From the NCBI GenBank assembly GCA_963846475.1, contig CAWJVZ010000004.1:868001-932000 (forward strand): a DNA stretch of 64,000 bases, read 5' to 3'. Positions 46,863-54,565 of the stretch are shown piece after piece. The translations under genes and the position numbers were made by a program. The stretch is from DASWJZ01 sp963846475. GTDB taxonomy: Bacteria; Pseudomonadota; Alphaproteobacteria; Rhizobiales; Afifellaceae. Numbering within the stretch: the stretch's first letter is position 1; the number at the start of each line of letters is the position of its first letter. Under the pieces are notes generated by a model. It had not been told where the DNA came from. It did not search any database and was given only the letters and a program-made list of their open reading frames with translations.

Positions 46863-47456
46863 ATGGCCTTCACGCTCCCGCCGCTCCCCTACGCCTACGA
46901 CGCCCTGCAGCCGCATATGTCCAGGGAGACGCTGGAATTCCATCACGACAAGCACCACAAGGCCTATCTCGACGCCATGACGCCGATGATCGAAGGCACC
47001 GAATATGCGTCGATGCCGATCGAGGAGATCGTCAAGAAGAGCTATTCCGACAACCCGAAGCTCTTCAACCAGGCCGGCCAGTTCTACAATCATCTGCATT
47101 TCTGGAAATGGATGAAGCCGAATGGCGGCGGCCGAAAACTGCCGGGAAAGCTGGAGGAGCAGATAAAGCGCGACCTCGGCTCGGTCGACGAGTTCCGCAC
47201 AAAATTCATCGACGCGGGGAAGACGCAGTTCGGCTCCGGCTGGGCCTGGCTGGCGCTGAAGGGCGACAAGCTGGTGGTGATGAACACGCCGAACGGCGAG
47301 AACCCGCTCGTGCACGGCGGCAAGCCGCTGCTCGGCGTCGACGTGTGGGAGCACTCCTACTACATCGACTACCGCAACGCCCGGCCGAAATACCTGGAGA
47401 CGTGGTTCGATAACCTGGTGAACTGGGACTACGTGGCCGAGCTCTACGGCGCCTGA
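46863..47456 (+). CDS. sodB: iron/manganese superoxide dismutase (SodB type)
   Basis: This is a 197-residue cytoplasmic superoxide dismutase. Metal ligands are visible in the family motifs: HHDKHHKAYLD near 27, FYNHLHFWKWM near 76 and DVWEHSYYIDY near 160, with GSGWAWL between. The loop TPNGENPL and overall similarity favour the iron type. GCCAGGAGACGACC precedes the ATG. Followed by an intergenic stretch of repeats. It is a single-gene unit. Confidence 0.93.
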   Translation: MAFTLPPLPYAYDALQPHMSRETLEFHHDKHHKAYLDAMTPMIEGTEYASMPIEEIVKKSYSDNPKLFNQAGQFYNHLHFWKWMKPNGGGRKLPGKLEEQIKRDLGSVDEFRTKFIDAGKTQFGSGWAWLALKGDKLVVMNTPNGENPLVHGGKPLLGVDVWEHSYYIDYRNARPKYLETWFDNLVNWDYVAELYGA

Positions 47457-47466
47457 TCTGGGGCGC

Positions 47467-47525
47467 AACCTTCCTCATGCTGAGGTGCCCGTCCTGAGCT
47501 TGCGAAGGACGGGCCTCGAAGCACG
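47467..47525 (+). repeat. CCTCATGCTGAGG-type intergenic repeat, single copy
   Basis: The copy begins CCTCATGCTGAGGTGC, has an inner hairpin CCGTCCT/AGGACGG, and ends GCCTCGAAGCACGC. It is related to the inverted pair at 27441-27557. Confidence 0.7.
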
Positions 47526-47533
47526 CAAAATCC

Positions 47534-47610
47534 GTAGCCCGGATGAAGCGAAGCGCAATCCGGGGACAGGGGTTGGCAACCCCGCATTCCGCTTCGCTCC
47601 ATGCGGCTAC
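47534..47610. repeat. REP element pair (TAGCCCGGATGAAGCGAAGC family)
   Basis: A plus copy at 47534-47565 (GTAGCCCGGATGAAGCGAAG followed by a CGCAATCCGGGG end) is followed after about 17 bp by a degenerate inverted copy at 47583-47610. It is the same family as the four copies around the RAYT gene at 61.7-62.5 kb. Confidence 0.85.
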
Positions 47611-47632
47611 GAGGGCCCGCACCCGAGGCTTC

Positions 47633-47935
47633 CTAACGCTGGTATCTTAGCCGGCAGCTCATGAAGCCGGGCTCCAGCACCGCCGACTGGACCTCGTTGA
47701 TCCAGCGGCGGCACTCATATTCCGTGGCGAAGCAGCCCTGCGCGGCGATCGGCCGGCGATCGTCGAAAAGGTCCTCGTAATAGCCGCTGAACCGGCCGAA
47801 CCAGTAGCCGCTCGTGCCGAGCGCGGCCGCAACCTGCCGGCAATTGCCGGCCGGCGGCAACTCGATGGCCGACGCGACCGACCCGGCCGCACTCATCATG
47901 ATCCCGCAAAGAACTGCTCGCGCGAATTTGTTCAT
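47633..47935 (-). CDS. small secreted four-cysteine protein, copy A
   Basis: This is a 100-residue exported protein with a signal peptide (AVLCGIMMSAAGSVASA). The mature part has the pattern AGNC, then GRFSG, then PIAAQGCF, ECRRW and SCR, four cysteines in all. Copy B at 49472-49777 has the same framework. The start ATG at 47935 is chosen because the signal peptide begins there. It is divergent from the cytochrome c' gene. No known family is recognised; two disulfides and a periplasmic location are likely. Confidence 0.65.
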   Translation of the reverse strand: MNKFARAVLCGIMMSAAGSVASAIELPPAGNCRQVAAALGTSGYWFGRFSGYYEDLFDDRRPIAAQGCFATEYECRRWINEVQSAVLEPGFMSCRLRYQR

Positions 47936-48065
47936 CTGTGTTCCCGCTCCGCTCCGCCGGCCGATGGCGATCCGCCCTCCCCATGGTATTTGGCGAGGGA
48001 CAGCGGATTCAACGCTTGGCTCCAAGCGAAATATCCATTGGCATCGGGGCCTTCAGGAGGAAGTG

Positions 48066-48515
48066 ATGCAGCGCTTGTTTCTCGGTTTGGCCGCCCTCGG
48101 TGTCGGCGTCGCCTCGACCGCGGCATTGGCCACCGACGACCCCATCCTCACGCGGCAGAAGCTGATGCAGGCCAACGGGGCCGGCTTCTACGGCGTCGCC
48201 GGCAGGATGCTCAAGGGTGAGATCGCGTTCGAAGCGACAGCCGCCAACGCCGTGCTGCGGACCTCAAGCGCGGTCGCCTACAGCTTTGGGGACTATTTCC
48301 CCGAAGGCTCCGAGACCGGCGGCGACACCAAGGCCAGCCCAAAAATCTGGGAAGACATGGCCGGCTTCCAGGCCGCCTTAGACAAGTTCCGCCAGGATGC
48401 CGATGCCGCGGCGGCGGCCAAGCCGCAGGACCTGGAATCCTTCAGGAATGTGGTCATGCAGCTCGGCGAGAACTGCCAGTCCTGCCATGAGAAATACCGT
48501 CTCAAGGACGATTGA
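48066..48515 (+). CDS. cytochrome c' (class II c-type cytochrome)
   Basis: This is a 149-residue periplasmic four-helix-bundle cytochrome. It has a signal peptide (GLAALGVGVASTAALA) and the haem-attachment motif CQSCH near the C-terminus, as class II requires. The RQKLMQANG first helix is typical. AGGAGGAAG lies directly before the ATG. Cytochrome c' binds NO and protects against nitrosative stress. Its stop overlaps the start of the dihaem cytochrome gene (TGATG), so the two are coupled. Confidence 0.9.
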   Translation: MQRLFLGLAALGVGVASTAALATDDPILTRQKLMQANGAGFYGVAGRMLKGEIAFEATAANAVLRTSSAVAYSFGDYFPEGSETGGDTKASPKIWEDMAGFQAALDKFRQDADAAAAAKPQDLESFRNVVMQLGENCQSCHEKYRLKDD

Positions 48516-49453
48516 TGCTGAGGCGGGCGGTCGTTGCCGCCGCCGTCCTGGCGGTGGTCCTGGCCGCCTTCGGCTGGTTCATCACGGCGCCCGAGAAGCT
48601 TGAGGCGGCGCAGTTCCCTGCCCACGCTGCCGACCCCGCTAACGGCAAGCGCATTTTTTATGCCGCCGGCTGCGCGTCCTGCCATGCCGCGCCGGAGGCG
48701 AAGGGCGATGACGCGCTCAAGCTCGGCGGCGGGCTGGAGCTGAACACGCCGTTCGGCCTCTTCCGCGTGCCGAACATCTCGCCGGACCCGGAGACTGGGA
48801 TCGGCGGCTGGTCGGACCTCGATTTCGTCAATGCGGTGATGCGCGGCGTCTCGCCGGGCGGCGCGCACTATTATCCGGCGTTTCCCTACGGCTCCTACGC
48901 GAAGATGCGCGTGGAGGACGTGATCGACCTCAAGGCCTTTATGGACACATTGCCGCCGGTCTCGGGCCCGGTGGCGGGCCACGAGCTCGGCTTCCCCTAC
49001 AATGTGCGGCGGGGCGTCGGATTGTGGAAGCGTCTCTATCTCTCGACGGAGCCCGTGCTGTCCCTGGCCGATGCGGGCGACCCGGCCCGCCGCGGCCAAT
49101 ATCTCGTGGAGGGGCCCGGTCATTGCGGCGAGTGCCACACAGCGCGGGATTTTCTCGGCGGCTTCAAGACCGGCCTCTGGCTCGCCGGCGCCCGCAATCC
49201 CGAAGGCAAGGGGCGGATCCCCAACATCACGCCGCATGACGATGGGGTCGGCGACTGGTCGGAGGGCGATATTGTCGAAGCGCTGAAGTCCGGCCTGACG
49301 CCGGAATTCGATCAACTGGAGGGGCGCATGGCTGCGGTCCAGGCGGAGCTCTCCCACCTGCCGCACGAGGATCTCCAGGCCATCGCCGCCTACCTCAAGG
49401 CCGTGCCGGCCCTTCCCGACGCGGTGCCGCGCTCCGAGGCCGAAGCGGAGTGA
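48515..49453 (+). CDS. dihaem c-type cytochrome, membrane-anchored or periplasmic
   Basis: This is a 312-residue protein with an uncleaved-looking N-terminal hydrophobic segment (AVVAAAVLAVVLAAFGWFI). It is followed by two class I haem domains: CASCH near 55 and CGECH near 206. Each has a Met ligand candidate downstream. It resembles the cytochrome subunits that take electrons from membrane dehydrogenases, which often have three haems; only two are present here. It starts inside the cytochrome c' stop, so the two probably work in one electron path. No dehydrogenase gene is adjacent. Confidence 0.87.
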   Translation: MLRRAVVAAAVLAVVLAAFGWFITAPEKLEAAQFPAHAADPANGKRIFYAAGCASCHAAPEAKGDDALKLGGGLELNTPFGLFRVPNISPDPETGIGGWSDLDFVNAVMRGVSPGGAHYYPAFPYGSYAKMRVEDVIDLKAFMDTLPPVSGPVAGHELGFPYNVRRGVGLWKRLYLSTEPVLSLADAGDPARRGQYLVEGPGHCGECHTARDFLGGFKTGLWLAGARNPEGKGRIPNITPHDDGVGDWSEGDIVEALKSGLTPEFDQLEGRMAAVQAELSHLPHEDLQAIAAYLKAVPALPDAVPRSEAEAE

Positions 49454-49471
49454 CGTCGGTCTGAGTACGGC

Positions 49472-49777
49472 CTAAATGCCCCGGCGACAGCTCGTGTAGT
49501 AGATCGGTCCGCGCGCCAGATAGGTGATCGCCCGCTGCTGCCAGACGCGGCAGGCGAGTTCGCTGTCGAAGCAGCCGCGCGCCGCGAAGGGCAGGTAGGC
49601 GTCGGTGAAATTGTCGAAGCGCCTGCCGGAGAACTGGCCATACCAGGCGGCCGGGCAGCTGCCGGCGACCGGCGGCGGCGTCGGCTCGTAGCGGAAAAGA
49701 TCGACGAGGGGATTCTGCGCGGCAGCGGAGCCGGCAAGACCGAGGACGGCGATCAGGACAAGGGCGGCTCGGCGCAT
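49472..49777 (-). CDS. small secreted four-cysteine protein, copy B
   Basis: This 101-residue exported protein has a signal peptide (LVLIAVLGLAGSAAAQ) and the framework AGSC, GQFSG, PFAARGCF, ACRVW and SCR, matching copy A at 47633-47935 at all four cysteines. Its gene ends 18 bp after the dihaem cytochrome gene on the other strand. The start at 49777 is set by the signal peptide. Having one copy on each side of the cytochrome pair suggests a small duplicated family, with function unknown. Confidence 0.65.
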   Translation of the reverse strand: MRRAALVLIAVLGLAGSAAAQNPLVDLFRYEPTPPPVAGSCPAAWYGQFSGRRFDNFTDAYLPFAARGCFDSELACRVWQQRAITYLARGPIYYTSCRRGI

Positions 49778-49854
49778 CTCAGCCTCCGCTGACGCGGTCT
49801 TTGTCGACCGCACTTCTAACCGGAATATGGACAGATTGGTTGCGCAAGGCCGTG

Positions 49855-50709
49855 TCAGGCGTGCGCCCAATCCCAATAGAGCCGGCGGGCCCGGTCGTGG
49901 ATGGGGCCGGGCTGCAGCTCGCGCTCCTCGATGCGGGTGACCGGCGTCACCTTGGAGTAATTGCCGGTGGAAAAAATCTCGTCGGCGTCGAGGAAATCGG
50001 CGACGCTCAGCACCGTCTCGCGCACCTCCGTTCCGGTTTCGCGCAGCAATCCGATGACCCGCTGCCGCGTGATGCCGTTGAGGAAGGAGCCGTTCGGCAT
50101 CGGCGTCAGCACCACGCCGTCCTTCACCATGAAGATGTTGGAGGTGCCGGTCTCGGCCACGTTGCCGAGCATGTCGCGCACCAGCGCGTTGTCGAAACCG
50201 CGCGATTTCGCCTCCACGATGGCGCGGCCGTTGTTGGGATAGAGGCAGCCTGCCTTGGCGTTGGTCGGCATGCATTCCAGGCTCGGCCGGCGGTACGGCG
50301 ACAGGGTTAGGGAGAAGCCGGACGGCGGCGGCATCGGCGTCTCGTAGAGGGTGAGCAGGAAGCGCGTCGAAGACGGGTCGGGCGGCACCGACATGTAGCC
50401 GCCCTCCTCCGCCCAGTACATCGGCCGGATGTAGAGGGCGGCGCCGGGCGCGAAGCGCCTGATGCCGTCCTGCGTCAGCCCGACCATCGTCGCGACGTCC
50501 ACGTCGGGCTCAAGGCCGAGGGCCGCCGCCGAGGCGTTGACGCGCTCAAAATGCCGCTCGAGATCGGGGGTGACGCCTTCGAAGGCGCGGGCGCCGTCGA
50601 AGACGCTCGAGCCGAGCCACATCGCATGCGAGCGCGGGCCGAGGATCGGCACGTTGCCTTCGTGCCAGTCGCCGTCGAAAAAGGTCCAGGTCTGGGACCA
50701 GCCGGGCAT
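49855..50709 (-). CDS. branched-chain-type (class IV) aminotransferase
   Basis: This is a 284-residue fold-type IV PLP aminotransferase. LGSSVFDGARAFEG near 32 is the substrate-binding start. The PLP lysine is in MPTNAKAGCLYPN near 152, and ETGTSNIFMVKDGVVLTP near 190 holds the phosphate. The family includes IlvE, D-amino-acid aminotransferase and ADC lyase; the RPMYW strand favours a branched-chain-like aminotransferase. It is a stand-alone gene, so the amino acid used is uncertain. Confidence 0.85.
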   Translation of the reverse strand: MPGWSQTWTFFDGDWHEGNVPILGPRSHAMWLGSSVFDGARAFEGVTPDLERHFERVNASAAALGLEPDVDVATMVGLTQDGIRRFAPGAALYIRPMYWAEEGGYMSVPPDPSSTRFLLTLYETPMPPPSGFSLTLSPYRRPSLECMPTNAKAGCLYPNNGRAIVEAKSRGFDNALVRDMLGNVAETGTSNIFMVKDGVVLTPMPNGSFLNGITRQRVIGLLRETGTEVRETVLSVADFLDADEIFSTGNYSKVTPVTRIEERELQPGPIHDRARRLYWDWAHA

Positions 50710-50826
50710 GTCGGTTCTCCTCGATCTCAGTCGGCCGAAAAGGTCTGCGGCGCTGCCATTGGCTCTAGCGCGGCGACCGCCGCCGTTCTACGCCTAGTTC
50801 CTCGCTTGCGCAGCCGGCACCGGGCC

Positions 50827-51489
50827 ATGGCCTTCTCGATCTACCTCTTCGACGCCTACGGCACCCTGTTCGACGTGCATGCGGCGGTGCGCCGTCATGC
50901 CGAGGCGCTCGGCGCGGAGGCCGCGCAGCTCTCGGCGCTGTGGCGGGCCAAGCAGCTGGAATACAGCTGGGTGAGGACCCTCGCCGGCCGCTACCGCGAT
51001 TTCTGGGCGCTGACCGAGGAGGCACTCGACTTCGCCTTCGCCGCCTTCCCCTCGGCCGACCCGGCGCTCAAGCCCACTTTGCTGGAGGCGTATCGCCGGC
51101 TCGACTGCTACCCGGAAGTGCCGGAGCTCATCCGCGGCCTGAAGCGCCAGGGCAAGCAGCTCGCCATCCTCTCCAACGGCACGCCGGACATGCTTGCCTC
51201 GGCCGTCTCCGCCGCCGGGCTCGACGGCTGCTTCGACGCCGTGCTCTCGGTCGATTCGATCCGCGGCTACAAGGCCGATCCGCGCGTCTACGAGATGGCG
51301 ACAACGCACTTCCGCGTCTATCCCGACGCGATCTCCTTCCAGTCGTCCAACCGCTGGGACGTGGCGGGCGCCACCGCCTGCGGCCTCCGCGCCGTGTGGA
51401 TCAACCGCGCCGGCGCGCCGGACGAATATTTCGATCTCCCCCCCGCCGCCGTACTGCCCTCGCTGGAAGGCCTGCTCAGGCTTGCCTGA
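50827..51489 (+). CDS. (S)-2-haloacid dehalogenase type II (HAD superfamily)
   Basis: This is a 220-residue HAD hydrolase. The nucleophile Asp is in LFDAYGTLFD (first Asp, residue 8). LSNGTPDML is motif II, the Lys of GYKADPRVY is motif III and FQSSNRWDVAGA is the type II dehalogenase signature with Ser-Ser-Asn and Asp. All residues needed for hydrolytic removal of halide from 2-haloacids are present. Natural substrates may be other 2-substituted acids. The ATG at 50827 is preceded by a long non-coding stretch of the same frame, so earlier starts are not used. Confidence 0.87.
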   Translation: MAFSIYLFDAYGTLFDVHAAVRRHAEALGAEAAQLSALWRAKQLEYSWVRTLAGRYRDFWALTEEALDFAFAAFPSADPALKPTLLEAYRRLDCYPEVPELIRGLKRQGKQLAILSNGTPDMLASAVSAAGLDGCFDAVLSVDSIRGYKADPRVYEMATTHFRVYPDAISFQSSNRWDVAGATACGLRAVWINRAGAPDEYFDLPPAAVLPSLEGLLRLA

Positions 51490-51492
51490 TCG

Positions 51493-52074
51493 TCACGTCT
51501 CGCTCGGCCGGATCCACTTTTCCACGACCGGCGGCCGGTAGGTTTCGAAGCGCTCCAGGAGGCGTAGCGGATCGCCGTCGACCAGCAGCATGTCGCGGTG
51601 CTCGCGGCGCATGAAGCGCTCGTCCGTCTGATGGTCGAGAAAGGCGATAAGCGCGTCGAAGTAGCCGTCGACATTGAGGAGCCCGACGGGCTTCCGATGC
51701 AGGCCGAGCTGGCTCCACGTCCAAACCTCGAAAAGCTCCTCCAGCGTGCCGGCGCCGCCGGGCAGCGCGACAAAGCCGTCGGAAAGCTCGGCCATCACCG
51801 ATTTCCGCTCATGCATGGAATGAACGACGCGGATCTCGGTCAGCCCGGCATGGGCGATCTCGCGCTCGACCAGCACGCCGGGGATGACGCCGATCACCGC
51901 GGCTCCGGCTTCCAGCGCCGCGTCCGCCAGCGTGCCCATCAGCCCGACCGCGGCGCCGCCATAGACGAGGCGGAGGCGGCGTCCGGCGAGGGCCCGCCCG
52001 AGCGCCCGCGCCGCCTCGGCATAAGCGTGGCGGGCACCCGGATTGGAGCCGCAGAAGACGCAGACGGCCTGCAT
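51493..52074 (-). CDS. LOG-family nucleoside 5'-monophosphate phosphoribohydrolase
   Basis: This 193-residue Rossmann-fold protein has the LOG signature PGGAGTLEELFE near 104 and the MHERK motif near 88. It starts with VCVFCGSNPG. Bacterial LOG proteins release free base from nucleoside monophosphates, in some species giving cytokinins, and otherwise act in nucleotide clean-up. It is followed three bases later by the M20 peptidase gene on the same strand reading order (the peptidase gene is upstream), so both may be co-transcribed. Confidence 0.88.
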   Translation of the reverse strand: MQAVCVFCGSNPGARHAYAEAARALGRALAGRRLRLVYGGAAVGLMGTLADAALEAGAAVIGVIPGVLVEREIAHAGLTEIRVVHSMHERKSVMAELSDGFVALPGGAGTLEELFEVWTWSQLGLHRKPVGLLNVDGYFDALIAFLDHQTDERFMRREHRDMLLVDGDPLRLLERFETYRPPVVEKWIRPSET

Positions 52075-52077
52075 CGG

Positions 52078-53463
52078 CTATTTCGCCAGCGCGGCAAGTA
52101 CGCGCGCCCAGGAGCGGGTGCCGCCGTGAAAGCTGGTCAGGTTGTATTTCTCGTTCGGCGAGTGGATGCGGTCGTCATCCAGGCCGAAGCCGACCAGCAC
52201 GGAATCCATGCCGAGGATGCGCTTGAACTGGGTGACGATGGGGATGGAGCCCCCCATGGCGATGAGCAGCGCCTCGCGTCCCCATTCCTCCGACAGCGCC
52301 TGCTTCGCCCGCTGCACCCAGGGGCTGTCGCTCGGCTGGCTGATGGCGCGGTCGCCGCCATGGCTGAGGAACGTCGCCTTGCAGTCGGCGGGCAGGCGCG
52401 CTTCCACGAAAGCATGGAAACTTTGGCGGATCGCCGCGGGATCCTGATCGCCGACAAGCCGGAACGACACTTTTGCCGATGCCTTGGCGGGGATGACCGT
52501 CTTGGCGCCGTCCCCGGTGTAGCCGCCGACCACGCCGTTCACCTCTGCGGTCGGTCGCGCCCAGATCTGCTCGAGTGCGGAACAGCCATTCTCGCCCGCC
52601 GGAATGGACAGGCCGACCTCGCCCAGGAAAGTCTTCTCGTCAAAGCCGAGGACTTGCCACTGGCGCTTCTGCTCGGCCGAGACCTCACGCACGCCGTCGT
52701 AGAAGCCGGGAACGGCAACGCGGCCTTCGTCGTCGTGGAGGTCGGCGAGAATCCTGGCGAGAACATGGATGGGGTTGCGCGCGGCGCTGCCGTATGAGCC
52801 GGAATGCAGATCGCGGTTGGCGGCCTGGATGACGACTTCTTCGTAGAGCAATCCGCGCAGCATCGTCGTCACCGCCGGCGTCTCGCGGTCCCACATGCCG
52901 GTGTCGCAGACGAGAGCGATGTCGGCCTTCAGCTCCTCGGCATTCTGCGTCAGGAAGGGGATCATGCTGGGACTGGAGGATTCCTCCTCCCCCTCCAGGA
53001 GGACCGTCAGATTGACCGGAAGCCGCCCCGTCTCGGCCATCCAGGCGCGCGCCGCCTCCACGAAGGTCATCAGCTGGCCTTTGTCGTCTTCCGCGCCGCG
53101 GGCGACGATCCGCTTCTCGCCGTCTATCTCGACGATTGCCGGCTCGAATGGCGGATGCTCCCAGAGATCGAGCGGATCGACCGGCTGGACGTCGTAGTGA
53201 CCGTAGAAGAGCAGGTGCGGCGCGGCCGCGCCGGCGCCGTCATAGTGGCCGAGGACCATGGGGTGGCCGATCGTCTCGCGGACGCTCGCGTGGATGCCGA
53301 TCTCGCTCAGCAGGCGGGCGCACCATTGGGCGGCGTCCCGGCAGTCCTGCTTGTAGCGAGGATCGGCGGAAATGGATTTAATGCGGAGCAGCGCGAAGAG
53401 GCGCTCCAGGCTTGCGTCTAGGTTCGCGTCGACGCGAGCCAAAACCTTGTCTACTTCGTTCAT
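52078..53463 (-). CDS. M20/M28-type dipeptidase (zinc metallopeptidase)
   Basis: This is a 461-residue cytoplasmic zinc dipeptidase of the M20 family. Metal ligands and catalytic residues are visible: YGHYDVQPV (His and Asp) near 88, RGAEDDKGQ with the bridging Asp, LEGEEESSS with the catalytic Glu and metal Glu, and the C-terminal SPNEKYNL His-like region. The dimerisation (lid) domain spans roughly residues 200-360. It lies three bases upstream of the LOG gene on the same strand. Substrates are probably dipeptides or N-acyl amino acids. Confidence 0.87.
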   Translation of the reverse strand: MNEVDKVLARVDANLDASLERLFALLRIKSISADPRYKQDCRDAAQWCARLLSEIGIHASVRETIGHPMVLGHYDGAGAAAPHLLFYGHYDVQPVDPLDLWEHPPFEPAIVEIDGEKRIVARGAEDDKGQLMTFVEAARAWMAETGRLPVNLTVLLEGEEESSSPSMIPFLTQNAEELKADIALVCDTGMWDRETPAVTTMLRGLLYEEVVIQAANRDLHSGSYGSAARNPIHVLARILADLHDDEGRVAVPGFYDGVREVSAEQKRQWQVLGFDEKTFLGEVGLSIPAGENGCSALEQIWARPTAEVNGVVGGYTGDGAKTVIPAKASAKVSFRLVGDQDPAAIRQSFHAFVEARLPADCKATFLSHGGDRAISQPSDSPWVQRAKQALSEEWGREALLIAMGGSIPIVTQFKRILGMDSVLVGFGLDDDRIHSPNEKYNLTSFHGGTRSWARVLAALAK

Positions 53464-53611
53464 CGTCTTCCGTTCACAGCGGCCGTGAATGCCACAACTC
53501 GGATGGTCGCCTTATAGGCACCGGCCGCAAGGCGGACAATCGCAACGCCGCCGCCCTTGTCTTTCACGGCGTCACCGGCCAGTTATCGCCTGCCGCGTCG
53601 AGGAGAATTCT

Positions 53612-53992
53612 ATGGAAGAGCTGATTGGCCGCATTACCCGGAAGGTGGGCGTCGACGAGAGCACGGCGCGCAAAGCCGTCGGCATCATCCTGTCCTTTCT
53701 CTACCAGGAAGGCGACCGGGAGAAAGTCGTCGCGCTCGCCGAGCGCATTCCAGGTGCCGCAGAATTCATCGATACGAGCGACGACGATTCCGCCGCGACT
53801 CTCGGCGGTCTCGGCGGACTGATGGGCGGCGGCGCGATGGCCGTGCTCGGCAAGCTGCAGAGTCTCGGCCTTGGAATGAGCGAGATCCAGGGCGTAACCC
53901 AGGAGACGGTGAATTTCGCCCGCGAGAGGGCCGGAAACGATCTGGTCGGCGACATCGTCAATTCGATTCCGGGCCTCGGCCAGTTCATCTAG
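53612..53992 (+). CDS. small conserved helical protein (DUF2267/DUF2780-like)
   Basis: This is a 126-residue protein with a first helical half (LIGRITRKVGVDESTARKAV) and a Gly-rich middle LGGLGGLMGGGAMAVLGKL, ending in FARERAGNDLVGDIVNSIPG. It recalls small envelope-stress proteins of the DUF2267/DUF2780 kind, but I cannot confirm the family. The ATG at 53612 has AGGAGAA upstream. It is divergent from the M20 peptidase. Confidence 0.55.
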   Translation: MEELIGRITRKVGVDESTARKAVGIILSFLYQEGDREKVVALAERIPGAAEFIDTSDDDSAATLGGLGGLMGGGAMAVLGKLQSLGLGMSEIQGVTQETVNFARERAGNDLVGDIVNSIPGLGQFI

Positions 53993-54098
53993 CGTTGCCG
54001 GCAAGCATCAGTTGCAGACGCTCCCGATGTTTTGGGCGAGGTAGACTAGAAGCCCAGCCGCACTTGTCCTAGGAAGGCAGGTCGAGACGGAGGCGGCC

Positions 54099-54509
54099 AT
54101 GGCGTCCTATTCGATCGCCGACATGCGGGCGATCGGACCTTTCTATGCTGGCAAGCTCAAGGCCGTCGGGATTCGCTCGACCACGAAGCTGCTCGAGCGC
54201 ACCAGGACGCCGCGCGATCGCAAGCAGCTGGCGGATGCTGCCGTCATCCCGCTCGAACACATCCTCAGATGGGCCAAACTGGCCGACCTCATGCGCATTC
54301 GCGGCGTCGCCGAGGATTATGCGGAGCTTCTCGGAGCCGCCGGCGCCGATACGGTCAAGGAGCTGGCACGGCGCAATGCCGCCCGCCTGGTCGCCAGGAT
54401 GGCGGAATTGAACGATCGGAAAAGGCGCGTCGATCTCCTCCCCAGCGAGAAGCGGGTGGTCCGTTGGATCGATGAGGCCAAGTCGCTGGAGCCGATGATC
54501 ACCTACTGA
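54099..54509 (+). CDS. DUF4332 helix-hairpin-helix protein
   Basis: This is a 136-residue protein of the DUF4332 type, with tandem helix-hairpin-helix-like motifs: IGPFYAGKLKAVGIRSTTKLLE and IRGVAEDYAELLGAAGADTVKELARR. These fold like nucleic-acid-binding domains and often bind DNA non-specifically. The upstream region AGGCAGG may serve for ribosome binding. Its function is unknown. It lies 56 bp before mutA, on the same strand, but there is no functional link known. Confidence 0.75.
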   Translation: MASYSIADMRAIGPFYAGKLKAVGIRSTTKLLERTRTPRDRKQLADAAVIPLEHILRWAKLADLMRIRGVAEDYAELLGAAGADTVKELARRNAARLVARMAELNDRKRRVDLLPSEKRVVRWIDEAKSLEPMITY

Positions 54510-54565
54510 GCGCCTCCGCTTGTCCATATTGGCGCCCCGACCTACAAGGTCGATTCGAGGTCCTC

